Part shown: positions 25,745-33,474 of the stretch, piece after piece
Layout of the letters: every line of letters begins with the position of its first letter
How positions within the stretch are numbered: position 1 is the first letter of the stretch
NCBI RefSeq assembly: GCF_900102815.1
Contig: NZ_FNGF01000006.1
Location: 62,001 to 126,000 of the forward strand
Direction: 5' to 3'
Length of the DNA: 64,000 nt
Source of the DNA: Glycomyces sambucus
GTDB taxonomy: Bacteria > Actinomycetota > Actinomycetes > Mycobacteriales > Micromonosporaceae
Notes under the pieces: generated by a model
What the model was told of the DNA's origin: nothing
Database searches by the model: none
What the model saw: the letters and a program-made list of their open reading frames with translations, nothing else
Made by a program: the position numbers and the translations under genes

Positions 25745-26946
25745 GCATTCGCATCGAAAAATTTCAATGGCGGCTTTGTTACCGAAATGGGAGCGCGGCC
25801 GCGGCGGCCACGGACCGTCACCATCGGCTCGACGCATTCGCTTTGCGGCGGTTCGCTATGGTGTTCTACGAAGGCAGGCAGGGCCGGAGGGGCGGACCCG
25901 CCGCGCAAGGGCGCCGTCCGCGGCGCCGCGCCCGGCGGATCCGCCCCTCGTCCTTCCCATTGCGATTCACGGACATCGATTCGTAACAACCAGCCGTTGC
26001 GTTTGAAACCGCGGTACAGGAGCATGCACACGACCACCATCGCGACCAGCGCGAGCGGATACCCCACGGCCCAGTGCAGTTCCGGCATGTCGTCGAAGTT
26101 CATGCCGTAGATCCCCGAGATGATCGTCGGCGCGATCGCGATCGCCGCCCACGCCGAGATCTTCTTCGTGTCCTCGTTCTGCCACGTCCCGATCTGCCCC
26201 TGGTGCGCGGTGAGGACGGTGGTCAGCAGGCTCATGCACGTCTCGATCGCGGAGTCGACCCGGATGAGGTGCCCCGCGACCTCCCCGAAGCCCGAGGCGT
26301 CGAACAGCGGCGCCCCGGCCCGGCGCTGCCGCACGTTGTGCGCGAAGGGGATCAGCGGGCGCACCGCGTTCTGGAACTCCAGCGTCTCGCGGATGAGGAA
26401 GTAGATCTCCTGGTTGCGGTCGACGCGCTGCCCCGAGAACACCGCCCGCTCCAGATCGGACACGTCGTCGGTGAGGTCCTCCACCGCGCCGTCGTACTGC
26501 TCCACGACCGCGTCGAACAGCGCGTGCACCACCGCGACCACTCCGCCGGACCGGAACCGGTCGTCCCGGAGTCGTTCGCGCACATGGGGAACGGGGTCCA
26601 CCACGCCCCGCCGCACCGTCACCAGCGAGCGGCCGTCGGTGAAGATCGCGAGGTCCCCGGTCTCGACCTGCCGTGTCGCCTCGATGTACCAGACGGTCTT
26701 GACCAGCAGCAGCGCCGACTCGTCGACGACCTCCACTTTGGGCCGCGGGTGCACCGCGTGCGCCGGGTACGTGCCGAAGCGGTCCATGCCGAGCGCGTGC
26801 AGCGCCTCGGCGAGCGCGTCGGCGTCCGCGGCGTCGAACTCGACCCACGCGAACGCGCCCTCGGCGGCGGCGTCCTCCCGGAGGTCGTCGCCGCTCCCGC
26901 GGCGGTCGCGCGCGCCTTCGGCCGTGACCACGGTGTAGTCGATCAT
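25741..26946 (-). CDS. corA: CorA-like Mg2+/Co2+ transporter with an unusual C-terminal extension
   Basis: 401 residues. The long cytoplasmic funnel, the two C-terminal membrane helices and the signature GMN (SGIYGMNFDDMPELHW) show a CorA-type channel for magnesium or related divalent cations. Family proteins usually end near FKRNGWL, which here is codon about 320. The frame continues for 81 more residues that have an unusual codon pattern (TTA, CGA, GAA, GGA) and overlie a strong terminator-like hairpin (25887-25949). The tail is therefore suspicious. Either a stop codon was lost, or there is a frameshift or sequencing error. Confidence 0.9.
   Translation of the reverse strand: MIDYTVVTAEGARDRRGSGDDLREDAAAEGAFAWVEFDAADADALAEALHALGMDRFGTYPAHAVHPRPKVEVVDESALLLVKTVWYIEATRQVETGDLAIFTDGRSLVTVRRGVVDPVPHVRERLRDDRFRSGGVVAVVHALFDAVVEQYDGAVEDLTDDVSDLERAVFSGQRVDRNQEIYFLIRETLEFQNAVRPLIPFAHNVRQRRAGAPLFDASGFGEVAGHLIRVDSAIETCMSLLTTVLTAHQGQIGTWQNEDTKKISAWAAIAIAPTIISGIYGMNFDDMPELHWAVGYPLALVAMVVVCMLLYRGFKRNGWLLRIDVRESQWEGRGADPPGAAPRTAPLRGGSAPPALPAFVEHHSEPPQSECVEPMVTVRGRRGRAPISVTKPPLKFFDANA
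25887..25949 (-). terminator. Long GC hairpin inside the corA frame tail
   Basis: The 17-base arms at 25887-25903 (GAGGGGCGGACCCGCCG) and 25933-25949 (CGGCGGATCCGCCCCTC) pair with one mismatch around a 29-base loop. The structure looks like the natural corA terminator, yet it falls inside the extended CorA reading frame. Confidence 0.7.
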
Positions 26947-26974
26947 CCGCTCCCCCGTTCGCGTACGGACGAGT

Positions 26975-29593
26975 CTAGGCGCCGTAGACGATCCGATGGG
27001 CCGCTTCGTGGGCGCGCCGGGTCAGGCGCAGGTAGTCGTTGAGAAACCGCTCGGTGTCGTCGCCGTACCCGAGGGTCTGCGCGAGCCCGATCAGCTCGGG
27101 GCCCGAGCGCGGCAGGTCGTCGCGCGGGACGCCGCGCGCGAGCGTCATGTCGTTGCGCACCCGCGAGACGAACAGCCACGCCTCGCGCAGCGACAGGAGG
27201 TCGGCGGCGTTCAGGTGCCCGGCCGCCGCCGCGGCCTCCAGGGCCGGCACCGTGCGCGTGGTGCGCAGGGCGGGGTCCTCGCCGTGCTCCAGCTGCAGCA
27301 GCTGCGCGGTCCACTCGATGTCGACCAGGCCGCCGCGACCGAGCTTGGTGTGGCCGTTGGGGTCCGCGCCGCGCGGCAGCCGCTCGGAGTCCACTCTGGC
27401 CTTGACGCGCCGGAACTCGGTGCGCTCGGCCTCGCTGAGCCCGCCGGGCCGGTACCGGACGTCGTCGGCGAACCCGGTCCAGGCCGCGGCCAGGCCCTCG
27501 TCGCCGGCCACGGGCCGCGCGCGCAGCAGCGCCTGGCGCTCCCACAGCCGGGCCCGGTCGGCGTAGTAGCGGCGGTACGCGGCGAAGCTCGGCGCGATCG
27601 CCCCGCCCTTGCCCTCGGGCCGCAGGTCGAGGTCGATCTCCAGCGGCGGGTCGGCCGTGGGCGCGGCGAGCAGCGTGCGCACCGACTCCACGATCTTCGA
27701 CGCGGCCTTGCGCTCGGGGTCGGTCGATCCGTCGTGGACGAACACCACGTCGGCGTCGGAGCCGTAGCCGGTCTCGCGCCCGCCCAGGCGGCCCATGCCG
27801 ACCACGATCATCGGCGGCGCGTCGTCGAGGCCGCGCGAGGCGATCTCCAGGGCCGCTTGGAGGACGGCGTCGGTGAGGTCCGACAGCGCCAGCCCCACGC
27901 CCTGGTCGTCCAGGAGCCCGAGCATGTCGGCGGCGGCGATCCGGATGAGTTCGCGGCGCCGGATCGCGCGCACGGCCCCGATCGCGGCGGTCGCGTCCGC
28001 GTGCCTCGCCGCGGCCTGGCGCATCCCGGCGGCGAGTTCGGCGCGCGGGCGCGGCGTCAGGTCGGCGTTGTCGGAGAGGTACCGGAGCGACTGCGGCACA
28101 TGCAGGAGCAGCGATGTGAAGTACCGGGAGGTGCCCAGCAGCCGCGCGAGCCGCACCGCCGCGGGGCCACCGTCGCGCAGCAGCCGCAGGTACCAGGGCG
28201 TGGACCCGAGCTTGTCGGAGACCTGCCGGTAGGCGAGCAGTCCGCGGTCGGGCTCGGGCGAGTCGGCGAGCTCGTGGAGGACCACCGGCAGCAGCGCCCG
28301 CTGCACCGTCGCGGTGCGCGAGACGCCCGCGGTGAGCTGCTTGATGTGGGTGAGCGCGCTCGCGGGGTCGTTGAAGCCGAGCACGGCCAGGCGCCCGGCG
28401 GCCTGGGCCTCGGTCATGCGCAGTTCGAGGGTGGGCACGCGCGTGACGGCGTCGAGGAGCGGCTTGTAGAGCAGCTTCTCGTGGAGGCGCCGCGCGGTCG
28501 AGGCGTGCGCGCGCCACGCGGCCAGGAACCCCTCGTCGGTGGTGTAGCCGAGGGTCCGCGCGAGGTGGTGCAGCGGCTCGCCGCCGTCCGGCACCCGGTG
28601 GGTGCGCAGGAGCCGCTGGAGCTGGAGCCGGTGCTCGACGGTGCGCAGGAAGACGTACGTGTCGGCGAGGTCCTCGCCGTCGCGGCGGGCGAGGTAGCCG
28701 CCCGCGACGAGCACCTCCAGCGCCTCCAGTGTGGACCGCACCCGCAGCGCCGGGTCGCCGCGCCCGTGCACCAGTTGCAGGAGCTGGACGGCGAACTCGA
28801 TGTCGCGCAGGCCGCCCGGCCCGAGCTTGATCTCGTACCGGCGCTCGGCGGCCGGCACCGAGTCGACCACCTTGCGGCGCATGTCGCGGATGTCGGCCAC
28901 GACCCCGGGCCGGTCGGCGGCGCCCCAGATGAACGGCTGCACCGCGGCGAGCCATTCGAGCCCGAGCTCCAGGTCCCCGGCGGCGGGCCGGGCCTTGAGG
29001 AGCGCCTGGAACTCCCAGGTGCGGGCCCAGTCCTTGAGGTACGCGGCGTAGGACTCCACGGTGCGCACCAGCGCGCCCGAGCGGCCCTCGGGCCGCAGCC
29101 CGGCGTCCACGGGCCACGTGGCGGGCCCGACGATCTGGATCATGCGCGCGGCCTGGCGGGTGGCGAGCGCGAGGTCCCCTTCGGCCGCGAAGACCACGTC
29201 CACGTCGGAGACGTAGTTCAGCTCCTCGGCGCCGGTCTTGCCCATGGCGATCACCGCGAGGCGGGTCTCCCCGGGGTGCTCCTCGCGGGCGAGGTCGAGG
29301 CCGCGGGCGAGGACGGCGTCGGCGAGGCGCGAGAGCGCGTCCGATGTGGACCGGAGGTCGGCGGTGCCGGTGAGGTCGGCGGCGGCGATGCGGAGCAGGT
29401 TCTCCTTCCAGGCCGTGTTGAGCCGGAGGGGCCCGGCAGCGCGGACGCGCGCGAGGCCGGCGTCCTCGTCCTCGGTGAGCGCGGGCGCCGATTCGGGGTG
29501 GGCGCGCAGGAAGTCGCCCAGCGCGTTGCTCGCGGCGACGACCGCCTGGCGGGCCTCGTCCGCGTCCGGTGCGCGCTCGTCGTCAGGCGTCAA
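26975..29593 (-). CDS. glnE: Bifunctional glutamine synthetase adenylyltransferase/deadenylase GlnE
   Basis: 872 residues. It has both nucleotidyltransferase halves. The N-terminal half has AVIAMGKTGAEELNYVSDVD, and the C-terminal half has VVGMGRLGGRETGYGSDADV, each followed by a GlnD-like helical domain. GlnE adds or removes AMP on a tyrosine of glutamine synthetase in response to nitrogen status. The start is TTG 29593, which overlaps the preceding GATase stop. Earlier starts would lie inside that gene. Streptomyces GlnE is about 1000 residues, so about 80-120 N-terminal residues are missing here. E. coli GlnE has only about 40 residues before the matching helix, so the core may be intact. 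Confidence 0.93.
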   Translation of the reverse strand: MTPDDERAPDADEARQAVVAASNALGDFLRAHPESAPALTEDEDAGLARVRAAGPLRLNTAWKENLLRIAAADLTGTADLRSTSDALSRLADAVLARGLDLAREEHPGETRLAVIAMGKTGAEELNYVSDVDVVFAAEGDLALATRQAARMIQIVGPATWPVDAGLRPEGRSGALVRTVESYAAYLKDWARTWEFQALLKARPAAGDLELGLEWLAAVQPFIWGAADRPGVVADIRDMRRKVVDSVPAAERRYEIKLGPGGLRDIEFAVQLLQLVHGRGDPALRVRSTLEALEVLVAGGYLARRDGEDLADTYVFLRTVEHRLQLQRLLRTHRVPDGGEPLHHLARTLGYTTDEGFLAAWRAHASTARRLHEKLLYKPLLDAVTRVPTLELRMTEAQAAGRLAVLGFNDPASALTHIKQLTAGVSRTATVQRALLPVVLHELADSPEPDRGLLAYRQVSDKLGSTPWYLRLLRDGGPAAVRLARLLGTSRYFTSLLLHVPQSLRYLSDNADLTPRPRAELAAGMRQAAARHADATAAIGAVRAIRRRELIRIAAADMLGLLDDQGVGLALSDLTDAVLQAALEIASRGLDDAPPMIVVGMGRLGGRETGYGSDADVVFVHDGSTDPERKAASKIVESVRTLLAAPTADPPLEIDLDLRPEGKGGAIAPSFAAYRRYYADRARLWERQALLRARPVAGDEGLAAAWTGFADDVRYRPGGLSEAERTEFRRVKARVDSERLPRGADPNGHTKLGRGGLVDIEWTAQLLQLEHGEDPALRTTRTVPALEAAAAAGHLNAADLLSLREAWLFVSRVRNDMTLARGVPRDDLPRSGPELIGLAQTLGYGDDTERFLNDYLRLTRRAHEAAHRIVYGA

Positions 29594-30266
29594 GGAGCGG
29601 CAGCGCCTTCTTTTCGCCCGCGGCCACCTTCGCGAACCGCTGGAGGATCGGCTTCCACGTGAAGACGATGTGCTCGTCGACCTCGGCGGCCTTGGCGAGC
29701 GCGGCCTCGTCGAAGGCGCCGAACCCGGCCAGCTGCTCGGGCGTGAACTCGAAGTGGGACTGGACGCCCCAAGCGTTCTCGCGGATGCGGAAGATCTCAA
29801 GGGCCCCTTGGGGGGAGGACGCCAGCAGGGTGGCCTCCTCGGGGAGCTCGACGAGTTCCTGGCGCCGCCAGCGGATGACGTCGATGGTCATGGGCGCGGG
29901 CCCGAAGACGAGGTCGCGCCCGGCGGCGTCGCGCTTGGCGAGCATCCGGGGCCCGAACGGCTCGTCGCGGTCCTCGACGCGCCCGCCGAAGGCGGTGGCG
30001 AGGATTCTCGCGGAGGAGCAGATCGCGAGGGTCGGGGTCTGGTCGGCGACGGCGGTGGCGAGGAGGCCGGCGAGGTCGTCGCTCCAGTCCTTGCCGCGGC
30101 CCCCGCCCAGGGCGATGAGGGCCTCGTGCCCCCCGGGCGAGTTCGGGACGGCCTCGCCGAGGTGGGGCCGGACCGTGTCGAGTTCCATGCCGGCCTCGGC
30201 GAGCCAGGCGGCGGCCCGGCCGAGGCCCTGCTGCGGATCGTTCTCGATGACGAGTGCGGTGGTCAC
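29583..30266 (-). CDS. Class I glutamine amidotransferase-like protein
   Basis: 227 residues of the GATase1 fold (LIALGGGRGKDW, TLAICSSARILATAFGG, VQSHFEFTPEQL). The nucleophile cysteine sits in AICSSA, where active amidotransferases have GxCxGxQ. The histidine-glutamate pair is present as SHFEF. It lies between glnA2 and glnE, overlapping glnE by 11 bases, so the three genes form a nitrogen-metabolism operon in the order glnA2, GATase, glnE. With its altered cysteine motif the enzyme may act on an unusual substrate or may be regulatory. Its exact reaction is unknown. Confidence 0.82.
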   Translation of the reverse strand: MTTALVIENDPQQGLGRAAAWLAEAGMELDTVRPHLGEAVPNSPGGHEALIALGGGRGKDWSDDLAGLLATAVADQTPTLAICSSARILATAFGGRVEDRDEPFGPRMLAKRDAAGRDLVFGPAPMTIDVIRWRRQELVELPEEATLLASSPQGALEIFRIRENAWGVQSHFEFTPEQLAGFGAFDEAALAKAAEVDEHIVFTWKPILQRFAKVAAGEKKALPLLDA

Positions 30267-30320
30267 TCCCCCATGCTAAACGGTCGCCCGGTGCATGCGG
30301 CAGTGCTCCTTCGTCACCGG

Positions 30321-30348
30321 CCGTGACGCCCGGCGCCGGGCGTCACGG
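30321..30348 (-). terminator. Perfect hairpin terminator between glnA2 and the GATase gene
   Basis: CCGTGACGCCCGG and CCGGGCGTCACGG pair perfectly around two bases (13-base arms). It follows the glnA2 stop (30359) and precedes the GATase start (30266), so it may end or attenuate the operon transcript. Confidence 0.8.
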
Positions 30349-30358
30349 GCGCCGTCCG

Positions 30359-31711
30359 TCAGAGGGTGATGTAGCGCTTGCGCTCGAAGGCGGTCACCTG
30401 GGTGCGGTAGTCCTCCCACTCCTGGCGCTTGTTCTTCAGGAAGTAGTCGAAGACGTGCTCGCCGAGGACCTCGGCCACGAGCTCGGAGGACTCCATCTTG
30501 TCGAGGGCCTCGTCGAGGTTGGCCGGGAGCGGCTGGTAGCCGGCGGCACGGCGCTCGGCGCCGGTGAGGGCCGACACGTCGTCCTCGGTGCCCGGGGGCA
30601 GCTCGTAGCCCTCCTCGATGCCCTTGAGGCCGGCGCCGAGGAGCACGGCGTAGGCGAGGTACGGGTTGGTCGCGGAGTCGAGGGAGCGGATCTCGACGCG
30701 GGCCGAGTTCGGCTTGCCGTAGACGGGCACGCGCACGAGTGCGGACCGGTTGGCCTTGCCCCACGAGACGTACGAGGGCGCCTCGGAGATCTGGCCGGGC
30801 TGGGCGCTGGAGTACAGGCGCTTGTAGGAGTTCACCCACTGGTTGGTGATCGCGGTGAACTCGGGCGCGTGGCGCAGGAGCCCGGCGATGAACGCCTTGG
30901 CGGTCTTGGAGAGCCGCTGCTCGTCGCCCGGGTCGTGGAACGCGTTGTCCTCGCCCTCGAACAGCGACAGGTGCGAGTGCATCCCCGAGCCGGGCTGGGT
31001 GTTGTACGGCTTGGGCATGAAGGAGGCGGTGACGTCGGAGGTCATCGCGATCTCCTTGACCACGTGCCGGAACGTCATGATGTTGTCGGCCGTGGTCAGC
31101 GCGTCGGCGTAGCGCAGGTCGATCTCCTGCTGGCCGGGGGCGACCTCGTGGTGGGAGAACTCGACCGAGATGCCGACCCGCTCCAGGGCGAGGATGGCCT
31201 GGCGGCGGAAGTCGCGGGCCACCGAGTGCGTGGTGTGGTCGAAGTAGCCGCCGTCGTCCACGGGCTCGGGCTTGGCGCCGGTCTCCGGGAAGATGTCCTT
31301 GAACAGGAAGAACTCGATCTCGGGGTGCACGTAGAACGTGAACCCGCGGTCGGCGGCCTTGGAGAGGGCCCGGCGCAGCACGTGGCGCGGGTCGGCCCAG
31401 GAGGGGGCGCCCTCGGGGGTGAGGATGTCGCAGAACATGCGGGCGGACTCGCCGATGCCGCGGCCCTCGAAGGGGAAGACCTGGAACGTGGTCGGGTCGG
31501 GCATCGCGACCATGTCGGACTCGTACACGCGCGCGAAGCCCTCGATGGCGGAGCCGTCGAAGCCGATGCCCTCCTCGAAGGCGGACTCGAGTTCGGCGGG
31601 CGCGACGCTCACCGACTTGAGCGTCCCGAGGACGTCGGTGAACCACAGCCGCACGAAGCGGATGTCGCGTTCTTCGAGCGTGCGAAGCACGAACTCCTTC
31701 TGCCGTTCCAT
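30359..31711 (-). CDS. glnA2: Glutamine synthetase, GlnA2-type (class I-like)
   Basis: 450 residues. Glutamine synthetase landmarks are all present: FDGSAIEGF, EIEFFLFKD, HHEVAPGQQEIDLRYADAL, GSGMHSHLSLFEG, and the binding loop GKANRSALVRVP. The region corresponding to the adenylylated tyrosine is EGYELPPGTEDD. The protein matches the mycobacterial GlnA2 (Rv2222c), which lies beside glnE in that genus too. Streptomyces GlnA2-type enzymes have been described as gamma-glutamylpolyamine synthetases, so ammonia-only assimilation is not certain. The gene is divergent from the MOSC gene. Confidence 0.95.
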   Translation of the reverse strand: MERQKEFVLRTLEERDIRFVRLWFTDVLGTLKSVSVAPAELESAFEEGIGFDGSAIEGFARVYESDMVAMPDPTTFQVFPFEGRGIGESARMFCDILTPEGAPSWADPRHVLRRALSKAADRGFTFYVHPEIEFFLFKDIFPETGAKPEPVDDGGYFDHTTHSVARDFRRQAILALERVGISVEFSHHEVAPGQQEIDLRYADALTTADNIMTFRHVVKEIAMTSDVTASFMPKPYNTQPGSGMHSHLSLFEGEDNAFHDPGDEQRLSKTAKAFIAGLLRHAPEFTAITNQWVNSYKRLYSSAQPGQISEAPSYVSWGKANRSALVRVPVYGKPNSARVEIRSLDSATNPYLAYAVLLGAGLKGIEEGYELPPGTEDDVSALTGAERRAAGYQPLPANLDEALDKMESSELVAEVLGEHVFDYFLKNKRQEWEDYRTQVTAFERKRYITL

Positions 31712-31818
31712 GGCCGGTCTCCTCTGTCCTGGGGCGGCAATTGTCTCACCCGATTATGTCGCCGAAGTTAACCCGGCCAGAGCGACTCCAAAACGTGAGA
31801 GGAGGTACATTCGGATGC

Positions 31819-32523
31819 GTGTTCGCAGGTGAGATCAGGCAGTTGTGGCGTTATCCGGTCAAGGGACTCAGGGGCGAGCCGCTGCGTTCGGCGGTGGTGG
31901 ATGCGGACGGGATCGCCGGCGACCGGCTCCTGGGCGTGTTCGAGCCCGGCACCGACAAGTCGGTGTGGGGCGGCAGCCATCCGAAGCTGATGGGCTGGGA
32001 GGCCGCGCACCCCGCGCAATGCAGCAACGCCGACTCCGCGGCGGGCGACCCGGTGCTCTACGAGTCCGGCGGCGCGGCCTGGGCACTGGACGACCCGGGG
32101 CTCCCCGCGCGCCTGGCCGAGACGGTCGGCGCCGACAAGGGCGTGGAGCTGCGCAGGACGCGGGGCAGCGCCGGGCGGATGCTGGTGGTCTTCGAGGCGA
32201 GCCTGCGCAGGCTCAGCGAGCAGCTGGGCCGCGAGATCGCGGCGGCGCGGTTCCGCCCGAACGTGGTCGTGGACGCGGACCTGGAGCCCTTCGCGGAGTA
32301 CCGGCTGGAGCGCGGCTCGTCGATCCGCCTGGGCGACAACGACTTCACGCTCCAGAAGCCGTGCGAGCGGTGCGTCCTGCCGAGCTGGACCCCCGACGGC
32401 TCGAACGTGCGCGACATGGAGCTGCACAAGCACATCATCAAGGAGACCGACAACCACTTCGGGATCTACGTGACGACCCCCGCGCGCGTCGTCGTCAAGG
32501 TCGGCGACCCGATCGCGGGGTGA
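31819..32523 (+). CDS. MOSC domain protein (YcbX/mARC-like)
   Basis: 234 residues from GTG 31819. The opening EIRQLWRYPVKGLRGEPL is the MOSC N-terminal beta-barrel domain. The later RFRPNVVVDADLEPFAEYRL and LQKPCERCVLPSWTPDG form the MOSC domain, with the conserved cysteine in KPCERC as in molybdenum-cofactor carrying oxidoreductases. It probably reduces N-hydroxylated or sulfur substrates with Mo cofactor. A 6-codon overlapping frame (ATG 31815) begins between a strong AGGAGG and this GTG. A GTG at 31795 is an alternative start. Confidence 0.85.
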   Translation: MFAGEIRQLWRYPVKGLRGEPLRSAVVDADGIAGDRLLGVFEPGTDKSVWGGSHPKLMGWEAAHPAQCSNADSAAGDPVLYESGGAAWALDDPGLPARLAETVGADKGVELRRTRGSAGRMLVVFEASLRRLSEQLGREIAAARFRPNVVVDADLEPFAEYRLERGSSIRLGDNDFTLQKPCERCVLPSWTPDGSNVRDMELHKHIIKETDNHFGIYVTTPARVVVKVGDPIAG

Positions 32524-32532
32524 GACGGAGGA

Positions 32533-32565
32533 CGCCCTGAGCCGGGGATCGGTCGGCTCAGGGCG
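32533..32565. terminator. Bidirectional hairpin terminator
   Basis: CGCCCTGAGCCG pairs perfectly with CGGCTCAGGGCG (12-base arms, 9-base loop) in the space between the convergent MOSC and HAD genes. Confidence 0.85.
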
Positions 32566-32638
32566 CAATCCCAGCATAAACGCCGACTGCGACATCCTGG
32601 GTTCACGAGCCCGTGACGCGCGCGACGCTCACCTGTAC

Positions 32639-32713
32639 GCGCTCTAGGACGCCGCGCTCCCGGGCACCGCGTGCTCAGAAACCGCGTTCTCGGACACCGT
32701 GCTCTAAGACACT
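32639..32713. repeat. Five imperfect 15-base tandem repeats
   Basis: Units at 32639, 32654, 32669, 32684 and 32699 run GCGCTCTAGGACGCC, GCGCTCCCGGGCACC, GCGTGCTCAGAAACC, GCGTTCTCGGACACC, GTGCTCTAAGACACT. The array overlies the stop of the HAD gene and the 3' intergenic space. No protein or RNA function can be assigned. Confidence 0.75.
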
Positions 32714-33384
32714 GTCGCCCAGCGGTGCACGAACGGGTACAGCTCCTCCAGCGTGCGCCCGGACGCGGTCGCGCGCGGCCAGGGCCGCCCGTAGTGGTCG
32801 ATGTAGGCGGTCGCGCAGCCGCGGTCGGCGGCGGGCGCGAGGTCGTTCACGGGGATGTCGCCGACGCTGAGGATCCGCTCGGGCTTGCGGTCCTCCAGCA
32901 GGTCGTCGAGCATCCGCTCCAGGCCCACGGGCTTGGCGGCGTCGCCGACGACCGCGTCGAAGAGGCCGTCGAGGCCGAGCCGGTCGAGCACCGGCTCCAG
33001 GCTCGCCTCGGGGGCGTTGGTCACGAGGCGGACCTCGACCGAGCGGGGCAGGCCCCAGATGAACTCGGCGAAGCCGGGCGGCGCCCAGACCGCGAAGTCC
33101 CCCGCGGCCATGCGTTCACGGGTGGCCTCGTAGTGGGCGGCGCGGACCGCGTCGGGGACGCCGAACTCGCCGGCGAGGCGGCGCACGGCGTTGTCGGCGT
33201 CGTACGCGTCGAAGGTGGAGGCGGTGGTGGGCTTGCCGGCGACGAACGCGGCGTGGGCGGTCAGGAAGGCCCGCTCGTCGGCGGGTTCGAGTTCGGCGGC
33301 GACGAGGCGGGCGTAGTGCGCGGCGTGCTCGGAGCCGAGCCGCACGGTGCCGTCGTAGTCGAAGAGCAGGATGGCGTCGTTCAC
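32704..33384 (-). CDS. HAD-family hydrolase
   Basis: 226 residues. The HAD motifs are seen: ILLFDYDGTVRLG with the two catalytic Asp residues, VRLVTNAPEASLE (motif II, Thr/Asn), KPVGLERMLDDLL with the lysine, and ILSVGDIPVNDLAP with the acidic pair. The cap domain is the 110-residue helical insert between. The substrate is a small phosphorylated compound, not identifiable. The start is ATG 33384. A 15-base repeat array runs through the last codons. Confidence 0.9.
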   Translation of the reverse strand: MNDAILLFDYDGTVRLGSEHAAHYARLVAAELEPADERAFLTAHAAFVAGKPTTASTFDAYDADNAVRRLAGEFGVPDAVRAAHYEATRERMAAGDFAVWAPPGFAEFIWGLPRSVEVRLVTNAPEASLEPVLDRLGLDGLFDAVVGDAAKPVGLERMLDDLLEDRKPERILSVGDIPVNDLAPAADRGCATAYIDHYGRPWPRATASGRTLEELYPFVHRWATVS

Positions 33385-33408
33385 GTACTGAGACGCTACG
33401 CGAAAGGC

Positions 33409-33431
33409 CGCCTTCCTTGAACGGGAAGGCG
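33409..33431 (-). terminator. Hairpin between panB and the HAD gene
   Basis: CGCCTTCC and GGAAGGCG pair around a 7-base loop in the 90-base space after the panB stop (33475) and before the HAD start (33384). Confidence 0.6.
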
Positions 33432-33474
33432 ACCAGACTCACGGGCGTTCGGAAAGTTCACCCGCGCACGCGGG

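Noticed and set aside
29594..29800. 69-residue N-terminal extension of GlnE
   Set aside because: It overlaps the GATase gene and is Arg/Ser-rich low-complexity, unlike GlnE N-termini.
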